The notes below the pieces were generated by a model. That model saw only the letters and a list, made by a program, of their open reading frames with translations. It was not told the origin of the DNA and searched no databases. A DNA stretch of 34,347 nucleotides from an uncultured Bacteroidia bacterium (GTDB lineage Bacteria; Bacteroidota; Bacteroidia; Bacteroidales; F082): positions 1-34,347 of the forward strand of contig CADBGN010000038.1 of the NCBI GenBank assembly GCA_902794155.1, read 5' to 3'. How positions within the stretch are numbered: position 1 is the first letter of the stretch; each line of letters starts with the position of its first letter. This document shows, one piece after another, positions 1 to 7,453 of this stretch. The position numbers were made by a program, and so were the translations under genes.

Positions 1-74
1 GAAACCGTAGTCTTACCAGCATCGATATGCGCAGCGATACCGATGTTTCTCAATTTTGAAATGTTTAAACTCAT
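1..74 (-). CDS. fusA: Elongation factor G, N-terminal fragment (cut by window edge)
   Basis: Only the first 24 codons lie in the window; the rest runs off the left edge. The reverse strand reads MSLNISKLRNIGIAAHIDAG followed by KTTV. RNIGIAAHIDAGKTT is the G1/P-loop signature of EF-G, the GTPase that moves tRNA and mRNA through the ribosome after each peptide bond. It differs from LepA (AHIDHGKST), TypA (AHVDHGKTT) and TetM/TetQ (INIGVLAHVDAGKTT), so EF-G is the best call. The gene has its own strong promoter just upstream. Its upstream neighbour is a ComM ATPase rather than rpsL-rpsG, which is not the usual str-operon position, so this could be a second EF-G copy. Confidence 0.85.
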   Translation of the reverse strand, partial: MSLNISKLRNIGIAAHIDAGKTTV

Positions 75-131
75 TATTTTATCTGATTTTCAATTATTTG
101 CAACTACAAATCAGGCTTTTGATTCGGGCTG

Positions 132-163
132 CAAAGGTACAACAACTTTTCGAACTGACAAAA
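132..163 (-). promoter_or_regulatory. Promoter of the EF-G gene (Bacteroidota -33/-7)
   Basis: On the minus strand TTTTG (159-163) and TACCTTTG (132-139) are separated by exactly 19 nt, matching the Bacteroidota sigma-ABfr consensus TTTG-N19-21-TAnnTTTG. The -7 is followed by CAGC, as at several other promoters here. It predicts a 5' leader of about 50 nt. Confidence 0.75.
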
Positions 164-182
164 CCTGATTATTAAAACACTC

Positions 183-1715
183 CTAACTTCCCCAGTTATC
201 CCGATCCAGACTCCTATAATTAATAGCCTCGGCCAAATGTCCGGTTTGGATGTTCTCACTGCTATCTAAATCGGCAATAGTGCGGGAGACCTTGAGAATC
301 CTATCGTATGCACGGGCAGAGAGTCCTAGACGATTCATGGCATTTTTGAGGATGGTGCGGCAATCCTCATCCAACTCACAGTATTTTTGGATGAGTTGCG
401 AAGTCATCTGTGCATTGGCATGAATAGCCGGATATTGGGCGTAGCGTTCTTCCTGAATCTTCCTAGCCTTGACAACGCGCTCGCGCACTGCCGCGCTTGA
501 TTCACCTCTTTGCTTGTCAGACAAGTCTTTATAGGCTACGGGCACGACTTCGACGTGCAAGTCGATACGGTCCATCAAAGGGCCACTGATGCGATTGAGA
601 TACTGCTGTACCATGCCTGGCTTGCAGGTGCATTCCTTGTCGGGATGGTTGTAATAGCCGCATGGACAAGGATTCATAGCCGCCACCAACATGAAACTGG
701 CAGGGAAATCCACGGTCATCTTGGCCCTTGAAATCGTCACGATCCTGTCCTCCATTGGCTGTCTCATTACTTCTAAGACAGTGCGTTTAAACTCTGGGAG
801 TTCGTCTAGAAAGAGCACACCATTATGTGCAAGTGAGATTTCACCAGGCTGCGGATAGGTGCCACCACCTACCAAGCCCGCATCGCTGATGGTATGATGC
901 GGGCTGCGGAAGGGGCGTGTCCTGACCAAGGCAGCATTGCGACCTATCAGCCCTGCAACGGAATGGATTTTGGTGGTTTCCAAGGCCTCGGCCATCGTCA
1001 AAGGCGGCAAGATAGTGGGCATGCGCTTGGCCAACATCGTCTTACCGCTGCCTGGAGGGCCGATGAGAATAACATTGTGCCCGCCTGCCGCCGCAATCTC
1101 CAAGGCACGCTTGATGTTCTCTTGTCCTTTGACATCACTGAAGTCGAACTCGAAACTGACGTCCTGCCACGATTCCACCATGTCGACAGTCACAGGCTGG
1201 TTGAGGAGTTCTCCATTCAAGATTGACACAACATCATGAATGGTTTCCACACCATAAACCTCCAAACCTCCCACAACAGCAGCCTCGCGTGCGTTGGCTT
1301 TTGGTACGATGAGTCCTCGGAAACCGTCTTGCTTTGCTTTGATGGCGATGGGCAAAGCCCCTTTGATAGGTTTGAGCGTGCCGTCAAGCGAGAGCTCGCC
1401 CATGATAACGAACTGTTCCAAAAGGTCGGTGCTGACCTGTTCCGAAGCCGCCATGATTCCGATGGCAATGGGCAAGTCATAAGCCGAACCTTCCTTGCGG
1501 ATGTCAGCGGGCGCCATATTGATGACGATTTTCTTGTGGGGATAATAATAACCTAAATTAATGATAGCGGCCTCAATCCGTTGTTGGCTCTCCTTGACCG
1601 CGTTGTCGGGCAAGCCGACCAGATAGAAGTTAATACCTCTGTCAATGTTCACCTCAATGGTTACCTGAATTGCTTCGATGCCGAAAAGGGCACATCCAAA
1701 TGTCTTTACTAACAT
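183..1715 (-). CDS. comM: YifB/ComM family Mg-chelatase-like AAA+ ATPase
   Basis: A 510-residue protein, full length for the YifB/ComM family. The N-terminal ChlI-like/Lon-protease-fold domain covers about residues 20-140 (VGLPDNAVKESQQRI, then the conserved NMAPADIRKEGSAYDLPIA). The Mg-chelatase AAA+ core follows, with Walker A GPPGSGKT (219-226), Walker B GVLFLDELPE (299-308) and the sensor region AAMNPCPCGYY with its cysteine cluster. The C-terminal helical lid starts near residue 430. Family knowledge: in naturally transformable bacteria ComM is a hexameric helicase that promotes branch migration during integration of incoming DNA; its role in Bacteroidota is not established. It is monocistronic here, flanked by the EF-G promoter downstream and a repeat-rich spacer upstream. 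cinA, another gene named for competence, lies 1.2 kb upstream, but both are widespread in non-competent bacteria. Confidence 0.93.
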   Translation of the reverse strand: MLVKTFGCALFGIEAIQVTIEVNIDRGINFYLVGLPDNAVKESQQRIEAAIINLGYYYPHKKIVINMAPADIRKEGSAYDLPIAIGIMAASEQVSTDLLEQFVIMGELSLDGTLKPIKGALPIAIKAKQDGFRGLIVPKANAREAAVVGGLEVYGVETIHDVVSILNGELLNQPVTVDMVESWQDVSFEFDFSDVKGQENIKRALEIAAAGGHNVILIGPPGSGKTMLAKRMPTILPPLTMAEALETTKIHSVAGLIGRNAALVRTRPFRSPHHTISDAGLVGGGTYPQPGEISLAHNGVLFLDELPEFKRTVLEVMRQPMEDRIVTISRAKMTVDFPASFMLVAAMNPCPCGYYNHPDKECTCKPGMVQQYLNRISGPLMDRIDLHVEVVPVAYKDLSDKQRGESSAAVRERVVKARKIQEERYAQYPAIHANAQMTSQLIQKYCELDEDCRTILKNAMNRLGLSARAYDRILKVSRTIADLDSSENIQTGHLAEAINYRSLDRDNWGS

Positions 1716-1742
1716 GATTCTTTGATTTTAAGTTTCATGCTG

Positions 1743-1750
1743 CAAAGATG
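1743..1750 (-). promoter_or_regulatory. Probable -7 element of the comM promoter
   Basis: The minus strand reads CATCTTTG followed by CAGCAT, one mismatch from TAnnTTTG and with the same CAGC extension as the EF-G promoter. No convincing TTTG -33 box lies 19-21 nt upstream. The distance to the comM ATG is 27 nt. Confidence 0.4.
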
Positions 1751-1777
1751 CAATCCTTGTCAAGAAAAAGCCGTTGA

Positions 1778-1825
1778 ACAAACGTTTGTAGTCGACTGTA
1801 GTCGTTTGCTGTCGTTTGCTGTCGG
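1778..1825. repeat. Short palindrome and direct repeats upstream of comM
   Basis: A perfect 12-bp palindrome ACAAACGTTTGT (1778-1789) is followed by GTAGTCG twice (1788-1794, 1798-1804) and an exact tandem GTCGTTTGCT GTCGTTTGCT (1801-1820) plus a partial third copy. It lies just upstream of the presumed comM promoter. Function unknown. Confidence 0.6.
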
Positions 1826-1850
1826 ATATATTTTTGATAATCAATAATAT

Positions 1851-1880
1851 AAAAAAAACAGGCAGACACATAGGTCTGCC
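1851..1880 (-). terminator. Rho-independent terminator after gldB
   Basis: On the minus strand a perfect 7-bp stem GGCAGAC/GTCTGCC with a 6-nt loop is followed by TGTTTTTTTT. It lies about 30 nt past the gldB stop codon and ends the cinA-gldB transcript. Confidence 0.85.
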
Positions 1881-1883
1881 CAT

Positions 1884-1911
1884 ACTCTAAACGCTAAACG
1901 CTCAACTCTAA
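1884..1911. repeat. Four heptad repeats abutting the gldB stop codon
   Basis: Consecutive 7-mers ACTCTAA, ACGCTAA, ACGCTCA, ACTCTAA lie directly next to the gldB TAG. The same 7-nt period and a very similar unit (ACTCTCA/ACTCTAA, read on the minus strand) occur between hflX and tatD near 21.7 kb. Confidence 0.7.
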
Positions 1912-1912
1912 A

Positions 1913-2926
1913 CTATTTCTTCGGTTTATAACCCGAATCCTGGAAAACAATCTGAAAATCTTTACGCTGCATCAGGTCTTGGAGTGAAATCTCATTATTC
2001 GAGAAATAAGATCGTATAATGTTTAAGCCGAAAAACTCACCCAAACGTGAAGGTGCGTCATTGCTATATGCCTGTGTGAATGGCCCGTCGCCAAAGAACA
2101 TCATATAGGTATCCAAACCTGCTTCGTAAAGCCGACGGTTGCCCACAATGTCGGCCCATACCTGTCCTTCATTATCCACAGCCCATCGCCATTGGTCAGA
2201 TGAATAGCCGAGCAAAACACTATCGGGAAGTTCAGGGCACATTGCCTCGATGAAGAAATTGCGTCGGCCATAAAATACCATCTCTCCTATCACCTGACCT
2301 TGCTTGCGCCATTCGTACAAGTAATACATATAGAGTTGTTCTGCCACTTCCTTTGCCAAGGTCAACTTATTTCTACGCAACGACATGTATCTTGGCATCC
2401 CTATTTGGTCGTAAACCTCTTCGTCGTCGAGATACCAGTCCAATGATATCACCAACTGATTGTCAATGATTTGAACGGGCGGCTCATCGGGATGAACACC
2501 CGTTATGCAAGTAAAAGCCTTTTGGGGTAGCTCAATGTCCGGATAATAATAATGGAAATGTGCAAACACATCTTCCACTACAGGCTCAATTTGTTTGAGG
2601 TCGGGAAAAGTTGCTTTCACCTTGTTATACAGGAGGATGCTGAATGGATCAGCAGCAAAATCTTTCAAGTATTGCACCGCTTCTGGGTTGTTGAGGTCGC
2701 CGCTGAGAAACACACGGTATCGGTTCTGTATCTTCATTAGTTCCTCTTGGAAACGGGCTGTGTCAAGGTTGAAAAGCACTTCTTCGTACCTGTCGAACTC
2801 AAGGTCGAATAACTCCGGATTAATGTTCAATTTCGACTTGTAGGCAGCCTCTTGTTCTTGACAAGAAGCCATGACAAGAAAGATAACAAACAAGGTTAAA
2901 GCTTTAGTTATATTTTTCATTTTCAT
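1913..2926 (-). CDS. gldB: GldB-family gliding motility/T9SS-associated lipoprotein
   Basis: A 337-residue predicted lipoprotein: signal peptide with a hydrophobic core (TLFVIFLVMA) and lipobox MASC, lipidated Cys22. Aromatic-rich segments such as YKSKLNINPELFDLEFDRYE, the FHYYYPD region and the C-terminal LGEFFGLNIIRSYFSNN fit the GldB family as I recognise it. In Flavobacterium johnsoniae GldB is required for gliding; homologues persist in non-gliding Bacteroidota, where they are thought to support the T9SS or the cell envelope. The ATG overlaps the cinA stop in an ATGA arrangement, so the two are translationally coupled, and a terminator follows. A second ATG two codons in cannot be excluded as the start. 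A predicted zinc-protease-like fold has been suggested for related families; I cannot confirm it here. Confidence 0.8.
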   Translation of the reverse strand: MKMKNITKALTLFVIFLVMASCQEQEAAYKSKLNINPELFDLEFDRYEEVLFNLDTARFQEELMKIQNRYRVFLSGDLNNPEAVQYLKDFAADPFSILLYNKVKATFPDLKQIEPVVEDVFAHFHYYYPDIELPQKAFTCITGVHPDEPPVQIIDNQLVISLDWYLDDEEVYDQIGMPRYMSLRRNKLTLAKEVAEQLYMYYLYEWRKQGQVIGEMVFYGRRNFFIEAMCPELPDSVLLGYSSDQWRWAVDNEGQVWADIVGNRRLYEAGLDTYMMFFGDGPFTQAYSNDAPSRLGEFFGLNIIRSYFSNNEISLQDLMQRKDFQIVFQDSGYKPKK

Positions 2927-4167
2927 CCAATTAACTCTTGTCTAAGCATTTCATAAGCAGCTATCGTAGCCCGATTAATGACATTCTCGCGGTCCTTACC
3001 GAAATTGAAGCACTTGGAGACGACATTCGAGGCCGAAGCCACGCCGATCCACACAGTGCCGATGGGATTCTCGTCTGTACCACCACTCGGTCCGGCAATG
3101 CCTGTCGTAGCCACACCATAATCGGCATCCATCAGGTTGCGAACTCCCTTGGCCATGCTTTCGACCACATCCTGACTCACCACTCCTTGCTTCTCTATCA
3201 TTTCGGAAGGCACACCAAGCACTTTTGTCTTTGTCGCGTTAGCATAAGTGACCGCTGCCCCTTTGAACACCTTTGAACTACCTGGAATCAGGGTGATGAC
3301 ATGGGCAATGTTACCGCCCGTGCAACTCTCAGCCAGTGCAAAAGTCTTCTCTTTATTAATTAATAGGTCGAACACCGTGCGTTCGATGGGCTGGTCCTGC
3401 ATGGCAAAGATATACTTGGGAATCAAGCGTGTAAGCTTATCTATTTGATCGTCCAACGTCGCGTGTAGCAGTTGGGTATCCTCATGCCTGCCACTCAAAC
3501 GTAGGCGCACCATACCATGTTGTGGAAGATAGGCCAAAGAAAGAAAGCCGGGCAATGCGTCCTCCCAGTCCTTAATCCTGTCGGCCAAAAACGACTCACC
3601 TATACCAGTGGTCATGATGACGCGCTTTTCGTAGGGTACGGCATGAAAGCGCTGTTTGATGCGTGGCAGCAACTCATCAGTGAAGATGCCTTTCATCTCG
3701 AAAGGGACGCCTGGCATAAACGCAAATGCCACGCCATTCTTCTCGAGCCACATGCAAGGTGCAGTGCCGTAGGTATTAGGGATGTATTCACATGCCTTGG
3801 GCAACATCGCTTGGCCGCGATTACGCTCGCTCATCTGGAAGCCTCGACGTTTAAATAGGGCGACCACATTGTCGTATGCTTCCTGAAAGAACTCCAACTC
3901 TGTATCAAAAAACTTACAAACAGTCGGTTTGGTGATGTCGTCAGCCGTAGGACCCAACCCGCCAGTAACTAAAACGAGATCAGCATCCATACAGGCATTG
4001 AAGGCATCGAGGATGGCTTTCTCGGAATCGCCGATAGTCAATGAAGAATCCAACTGAAAGCCCGATTCGGACAAATGTTCGCCAAGCCAAGCCGCATTCG
4101 TATTAATCACTTGACCGATCAACAACTCGTCACCAATAGAGATGTTCTTAATGATTATTTCTTTCAT
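2923..4167 (-). CDS. cinA: CinA-like competence/damage-inducible protein (NMN deamidase type)
   Basis: A 414-residue two-domain protein. The N-terminal MoCF/molybdopterin-binding-like domain begins ISIGDELLIGQVINTNAAWL and contains VTGGLGPTADDITK. The C-terminal CinA/PncC domain carries LAESCTGGNIAHVITLIPGS and GVATTGIAGPSGGTDENPIGTVWIG. The PncC domain in other bacteria deamidates nicotinamide mononucleotide in the pyridine-nucleotide salvage cycle; the N-terminal domain in some homologues is an ADP-ribose pyrophosphatase. The frame stays open upstream to 4296, but the start is placed at the ATG before KEIIIKNISIGDE, because this matches the family N-terminus and because the only promoter-like -7 box (4185-4192) lies inside the longer version. 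It overlaps gldB by 4 nt downstream. Confidence 0.93.
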   Translation of the reverse strand: MKEIIIKNISIGDELLIGQVINTNAAWLGEHLSESGFQLDSSLTIGDSEKAILDAFNACMDADLVLVTGGLGPTADDITKPTVCKFFDTELEFFQEAYDNVVALFKRRGFQMSERNRGQAMLPKACEYIPNTYGTAPCMWLEKNGVAFAFMPGVPFEMKGIFTDELLPRIKQRFHAVPYEKRVIMTTGIGESFLADRIKDWEDALPGFLSLAYLPQHGMVRLRLSGRHEDTQLLHATLDDQIDKLTRLIPKYIFAMQDQPIERTVFDLLINKEKTFALAESCTGGNIAHVITLIPGSSKVFKGAAVTYANATKTKVLGVPSEMIEKQGVVSQDVVESMAKGVRNLMDADYGVATTGIAGPSGGTDENPIGTVWIGVASASNVVSKCFNFGKDRENVINRATIAAYEMLRQELIG

Positions 4168-4184
4168 CACCTTCCGAATTTGTG

Positions 4185-4192
4185 CAAAGATA
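4185..4192 (-). promoter_or_regulatory. -7 element of the cinA-gldB promoter
   Basis: TATCTTTG on the minus strand, followed by CAC, 17 nt before the cinA ATG. This decides the shorter cinA start. No clear -33 box. It is divergent from the phosphorylase promoter about 50 bp away. Confidence 0.65.
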
Positions 4193-4242
4193 AGCCATTT
4201 TTGGCTGCCGTCATGAAAAAAACGACATTTCAAATTATTTCG

Positions 4243-4250
4243 TATCTTTG
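4243..4250 (+). promoter_or_regulatory. -7 element of the nucleoside phosphorylase promoter
   Basis: TATCTTTG followed by CAGC, 21 nt before the ATG at 4272. A TTG that would extend the phosphorylase reading frame lies inside this box, so the ATG is the start. Confidence 0.65.
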
Positions 4251-4271
4251 CAGCATCAAAATGAAAAAGAT

Positions 4272-5153
4272 ATGAATCAACCCATTCCCGCATCACAACT
4301 TGTCCTCAACAATGAGGGTGCAATATATCACTTGAATCTGCATCCCGACCAATTGGCCGATGATGTCATTTTGGTTGGCGATCCTGGTCGCGTCGTCATG
4401 ATTGCCTCGTTCTTCGACAAGATCGAGGTGGAACGCCAGAACCGCGAACTGGTCACCCGCACAGGATATTTCCACGGCAAGCGCATCACCGTGCTCAGCA
4501 CTGGCATGGGTACCGACAACCTCGATATCGTGATGAACGAACTCGATGCCTTGGCCAACATCGATTTGAAGACAAGGATGCCTAAGGAAGAGCATCGTAC
4601 CTTAAACCTCATACGCCTTGGCACCTGCGGTGCTTTGCAGCCCGACATCGAAGTAGACGACAGCTATGTAGCCACCCGCTATGCCATCGGCTTGGACGGT
4701 TTATTGTATTTCTACGAGAAGCACAAAGAAGTGAATGAAATCGCCCTGCGCGACGCTTTCATCGAGCAGATGGACTATCCTAAAGACCTTCCTCTCCCTT
4801 ATGCCGTGGAAGGATCAAAGGAATTGTTCGACCGTCTGGCGCAAGGCTATTACCAAGGCCTGACAGCCACTGCTCCAGGATTCTACGGGCCTCAAGGTCG
4901 CACTTTGAGGATGCACCTCAGCTATCCCGAGAACAATCGCAAGATTGAAGCTTTCAATTTCCAAGGATGGCGCGTTTGCAATTTCGAGATGGAATCGTCG
5001 GCTCTTTACGGCTTAGGTAAGATGATGGGGCACAACTGTCTAACCATCTGTGTAGTCGTTGCCAATCGTGTGACAGAAAAATTTTCAATAGACTATCATC
5101 CCTATGTAAAAAAACTAGTAGAGAATACTCTTGAGAGACTTGCTTCAAAATAA
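4272..5153 (+). CDS. Nucleoside phosphorylase (uridine phosphorylase type)
   Basis: A 293-residue protein of the PNP/UDP phosphorylase superfamily. Visible landmarks are the phosphate-binding GDPGRVVMIASFFD near residue 40, STGMGTDNLDIVMNELDAL near 80, RLGTCGALQPDIEVDD near 115 and the nucleoside-binding FEMESSALYGLGKMMGH near 240 (the ExExxA-type signature). Such enzymes split a nucleoside with phosphate into free base and (deoxy)ribose-1-phosphate in the cytosol. Its length and FEMESSAL motif favour uridine/pyrimidine phosphorylases of the Bacteroidota type, but purine activity cannot be excluded from sequence alone. ATG 4272 is chosen over an in-frame TTG at 4248 because that TTG sits in the -7 promoter element. 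It is monocistronic and divergent from cinA. Confidence 0.9.
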   Translation: MNQPIPASQLVLNNEGAIYHLNLHPDQLADDVILVGDPGRVVMIASFFDKIEVERQNRELVTRTGYFHGKRITVLSTGMGTDNLDIVMNELDALANIDLKTRMPKEEHRTLNLIRLGTCGALQPDIEVDDSYVATRYAIGLDGLLYFYEKHKEVNEIALRDAFIEQMDYPKDLPLPYAVEGSKELFDRLAQGYYQGLTATAPGFYGPQGRTLRMHLSYPENNRKIEAFNFQGWRVCNFEMESSALYGLGKMMGHNCLTICVVVANRVTEKFSIDYHPYVKKLVENTLERLASK

Positions 5154-5220
5154 TTTGCTATGTTTCAAGAAAAAAACAGCCATTTTTTCGATTTTCTATT
5201 CTTTATATAAAAAAAATGTC

Positions 5221-5228
5221 TATTTTTG
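5221..5228 (+). promoter_or_regulatory. -7 element of the OmpA-family gene
   Basis: TATTTTTG followed by CCGC, 48 nt before the ATG. The upstream stretch is AT-rich (long A runs near 5210) but lacks a clear TTTG at the expected distance. Confidence 0.55.
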
Positions 5229-5276
5229 CCGCTTGATTTGAATAATTAGTAATAACAAAATATCACATTTAGAGCG

Positions 5277-6560
5277 ATGAAAAAAGTATTTATCACATTG
5301 GTTGCATTACTTGCAGTTTCCAGTTCAGTAATGGCTGCAGGTCATGTGGATTCGGTTCGTTATCTGACGACCAAATTTGGAAAGAACTGGTTCATCTCGG
5401 CAAGTGCTACGGGCAATTGGTACCAAGGCAGCATGAGGACGCCTGAGAACTTGGCTTTCGAAAATAGCTACACAAAAGTCGAATGGGGAAAACCCACATT
5501 TGGCTTCAATGTGAGCGGTGGCAAGTGGCTCAACCACTGCACTGGCGTGAGAGTTGTTTACAACAACACGCGAATCCATAGCTATATTCGTGGTCTCCAA
5601 AACTTTGAGCACCTCCAATTCCTTTACGGCGATACCCCTGAATTGATCGAAGGCACTGGCGACAATGCCGTTTATGCCACCTCAATGCGTTACCATAATT
5701 TAAGAGCTGATTTCATGGTAAGTCCCATCGACTTCTTCCAAGGTTACTATAACCCCGACAGAATTTGGACACCTGTGCTTTATATCAGCGGAGGAAGTGC
5801 TTTTGTGTCAAAGGACTTCTTTGCCATCAAATCCCTCATCGACGGTTACAAGTCGAACGATGAGAATAATGTAAGCGCAAAGACTGGCTACAATTTCGAG
5901 CTTGCTCTTGGCGCTGGCTTGGCCAACAACTTCCGCATCAGTGACCATTTCGACATCAACCTCGACCTCAACTGGACTTTCCAAAGATGGACTCTCGACT
6001 CTTGGACCTATGAGTTCACTGAAGCCTTTGGCACTAGACCCAAGCGTTTCGACAATTTGTACACCGCTTCACTGGGCGTGACTTATTTCTTCAGCAGAGA
6101 GTATGATCTTCCTAAGGACTGCTGCGCTGAATTGGATTCCATCAAGGAACTTCTTCCTTGCTTCCCCGACACCGTCCTTGTTCACGACACCATTGCGAAG
6201 TTCGTCAACATGCAGACTGAAGACATCCTCAGCTATCCTTTCTCCATCTTCTTCAATCGCGACTCCTACCAGCTGATGTCAAGAAGAGACATCGTCAACC
6301 TGAGAGAAATCGCCAACGTGGCTAAGGAGAATGGTTACAAGCTGCGTCTGACGGGTTCTTGCGACAGCGCCACTGCTACACCGTCTTACAACCAGACCCT
6401 GTCTGAAAACCGCTGCAACAAGATTAAGATCGAGCTCCTTGAACTGGGTATCCCCGAGGATCAAATCATCATCGAGCCCATCGGTGGTGTGAAGATTCTT
6501 GACCCGACGGAATACGACCGCCGCGTGCTCATCCAGCTTGTGAAAGAAGCTCAGAAATAA
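5277..6560 (+). CDS. OmpA-family outer membrane protein with peptidoglycan-binding domain
   Basis: 427 residues with a clear signal peptide (KKVFITLVALLAVSSSVMAA). The body up to about residue 285 is a beta-barrel of the OmpA/PorT-like kind, with alternating aromatic strands such as LYISGGSAFVSKDFF and LDLNWTFQRWTLDSWTYEF, ending in the strand YTASLGVTYFF. A short linker with a CC pair (DLPKDCCAELD) leads to a C-terminal OmpA-like domain (about 320-425): FFNRDSYQLMSRRDIVNLREI, TGSCDSATATPSYNQTLSENR and DRRVLIQL. The conserved Asp (in GSCDS) and Arg (in LSENR) that bind diaminopimelate are present. It likely anchors the outer membrane to peptidoglycan. It is a single gene with its own promoter and a strong downstream terminator. 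Confidence 0.9.
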   Translation: MKKVFITLVALLAVSSSVMAAGHVDSVRYLTTKFGKNWFISASATGNWYQGSMRTPENLAFENSYTKVEWGKPTFGFNVSGGKWLNHCTGVRVVYNNTRIHSYIRGLQNFEHLQFLYGDTPELIEGTGDNAVYATSMRYHNLRADFMVSPIDFFQGYYNPDRIWTPVLYISGGSAFVSKDFFAIKSLIDGYKSNDENNVSAKTGYNFELALGAGLANNFRISDHFDINLDLNWTFQRWTLDSWTYEFTEAFGTRPKRFDNLYTASLGVTYFFSREYDLPKDCCAELDSIKELLPCFPDTVLVHDTIAKFVNMQTEDILSYPFSIFFNRDSYQLMSRRDIVNLREIANVAKENGYKLRLTGSCDSATATPSYNQTLSENRCNKIKIELLELGIPEDQIIIEPIGGVKILDPTEYDRRVLIQLVKEAQK

Positions 6561-6582
6561 TAAACTAATTGTGACAAACAAA

Positions 6583-6620
6583 GAAAGCCTGACGGATTCC
6601 GCCAGGCTTTCTTCTTTTTC
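6583..6620. terminator. Terminator between OmpA gene and convergent barrel gene
   Basis: A perfect 9-bp stem GAAAGCCTG/CAGGCTTTC, extended inside by CGG/CCG, followed by TTCTTTTTCC on the plus strand and TTTGTTTG on the minus strand. It can serve both convergent genes but is stronger on the plus strand. Confidence 0.85.
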
Positions 6621-6627
6621 CTTATGA

Positions 6628-6640
6628 GTAGAGACGCATC
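6628..6640 (+). repeat. Half-site of the GTAGAGACGCATC dispersed repeat
   Basis: GTAGAGACGCATC here is identical to the first 13 nt of the longer inverted repeat at 10413. No matching second arm is present; it stops just before the stop codon of the minus-strand gene. Possibly a degraded copy. Confidence 0.5.
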
Positions 6641-6642
6641 AC

Positions 6643-7335
6643 TTAATGCAAGATGCCGATTTCAACACCAACATAATTGTTACGCAGGATGCTGCCCGTC
6701 TGCTTCTCCAACACACTAACAAAAGCATTGGAGAAAGCATGATCGAAAGTCAATTGTGCAAAAGCCGAGAAATCGCGGTTGATTTCATACTCGACTCCTA
6801 AACCAAAAATCATGGAAAACTGAAGCGGACGATATTGGTTCGTGCAATCAACATAACCCTCACCCTCGGATGTCACCCAATAAAAGCTATAACAATCCTT
6901 GCCATAGTCCTTGCAATTAAAACTCAGGCCCACTCCTGCTTCAGCATACGCTTTGAAAGATTCGGCCACATCTAACCTAAACTTGGCTTTCAGCGGAATT
7001 TCAATGTTGACTGAATTAACGCGACGCGAAACAAGTATATTTGCCTCTTCCAAAAAATCCTCAACACGACGTTGATCCGTGAAGGTGTACTTCATCCTAA
7101 GGAAATTGAAACTCGCGCCGGATGAAACCGCGACATTACTAGTAAAATAATAGTCGTATACCAAACCCAAGCTGCCCCCCAACCTGAAACCATCGCTTGT
7201 GGCCGCTGTAGAACCCGAACTGGCCCAGTCAAAAGTAGGCCCCAATTTGATGCCATACCTGGCATCTCCTATCTGAGCATTGGCGCACATGGCCATAGCC
7301 GTTACCATACTGATAATCAACAATGTTTTTCTCAT
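6643..7335 (-). CDS. PorT-like outer membrane beta-barrel protein
   Basis: 230 residues: signal peptide (LLIISMVTAMAMCANA, cleavage before QIGDAR), then a small beta-barrel of the outer-membrane beta-barrel (OMP_b-brl/PorT-like) type. The mature start GIKLGPTFDWASSGSTAATS and LGLVYDYYFTSNVAVSSGASF align by eye with GLKLGPGFDWTGSTTGAAVS and VGVVAEYYFADNYAITTGVNV of the barrel gene at 8258-8986, so the two are paralogues. A loop with several cysteines (NCKDYGKDCYSF, YVDCTN) is absent from the paralogue. The C-terminus ends in a strand, NYVGVEIGILH. Substrate unknown. It is monocistronic with its own promoter and converges on the OmpA gene. Confidence 0.8.
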   Translation of the reverse strand: MRKTLLIISMVTAMAMCANAQIGDARYGIKLGPTFDWASSGSTAATSDGFRLGGSLGLVYDYYFTSNVAVSSGASFNFLRMKYTFTDQRRVEDFLEEANILVSRRVNSVNIEIPLKAKFRLDVAESFKAYAEAGVGLSFNCKDYGKDCYSFYWVTSEGEGYVDCTNQYRPLQFSMIFGLGVEYEINRDFSAFAQLTFDHAFSNAFVSVLEKQTGSILRNNYVGVEIGILH

Positions 7336-7355
7336 AATAACAAGTTTTAGACCTA

Positions 7356-7390
7356 CAAAGATAATTTATTTTGTCGACATTTCCTCAAAA
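7356..7390 (-). promoter_or_regulatory. Promoter of the barrel gene at 6643-7335
   Basis: On the minus strand TATCTTTG (7356-7363) with a TTTTG (7386-7390) about 22 nt upstream, close to the Bacteroidota spacing. The -7 lies 21 nt before the ATG. It is back to back with the promoter of the next gene, sharing the same 50 bp. Confidence 0.65.
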
Positions 7391-7405
7391 TCCGAAAATG
7401 ATTCT

Positions 7406-7413
7406 TATTTTTG
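7406..7413 (+). promoter_or_regulatory. -7 element of the barrel gene at 7454-8182
   Basis: TATTTTTG followed by TCGCC, 41 nt before the ATG at 7454. The open frame continues upstream to 7280, but that would place the promoter inside the gene and bury the signal peptide, so the ATG at 7454 is the start. Confidence 0.6.
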
Positions 7414-7453
7414 TCGCCAAATCATTCTATATCATTCACTAAAACAAATCAAA

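Noticed and set aside
4168-4296. Longer cinA N-terminus from the ATG at 4296
   Set aside because: The extension has no family match and runs through both divergent promoter boxes.
7280-7453. Longer N-terminus of the barrel gene starting at 7280
   Set aside because: It overlaps the opposite gene's start and promoter and would bury a perfect signal peptide inside the protein.
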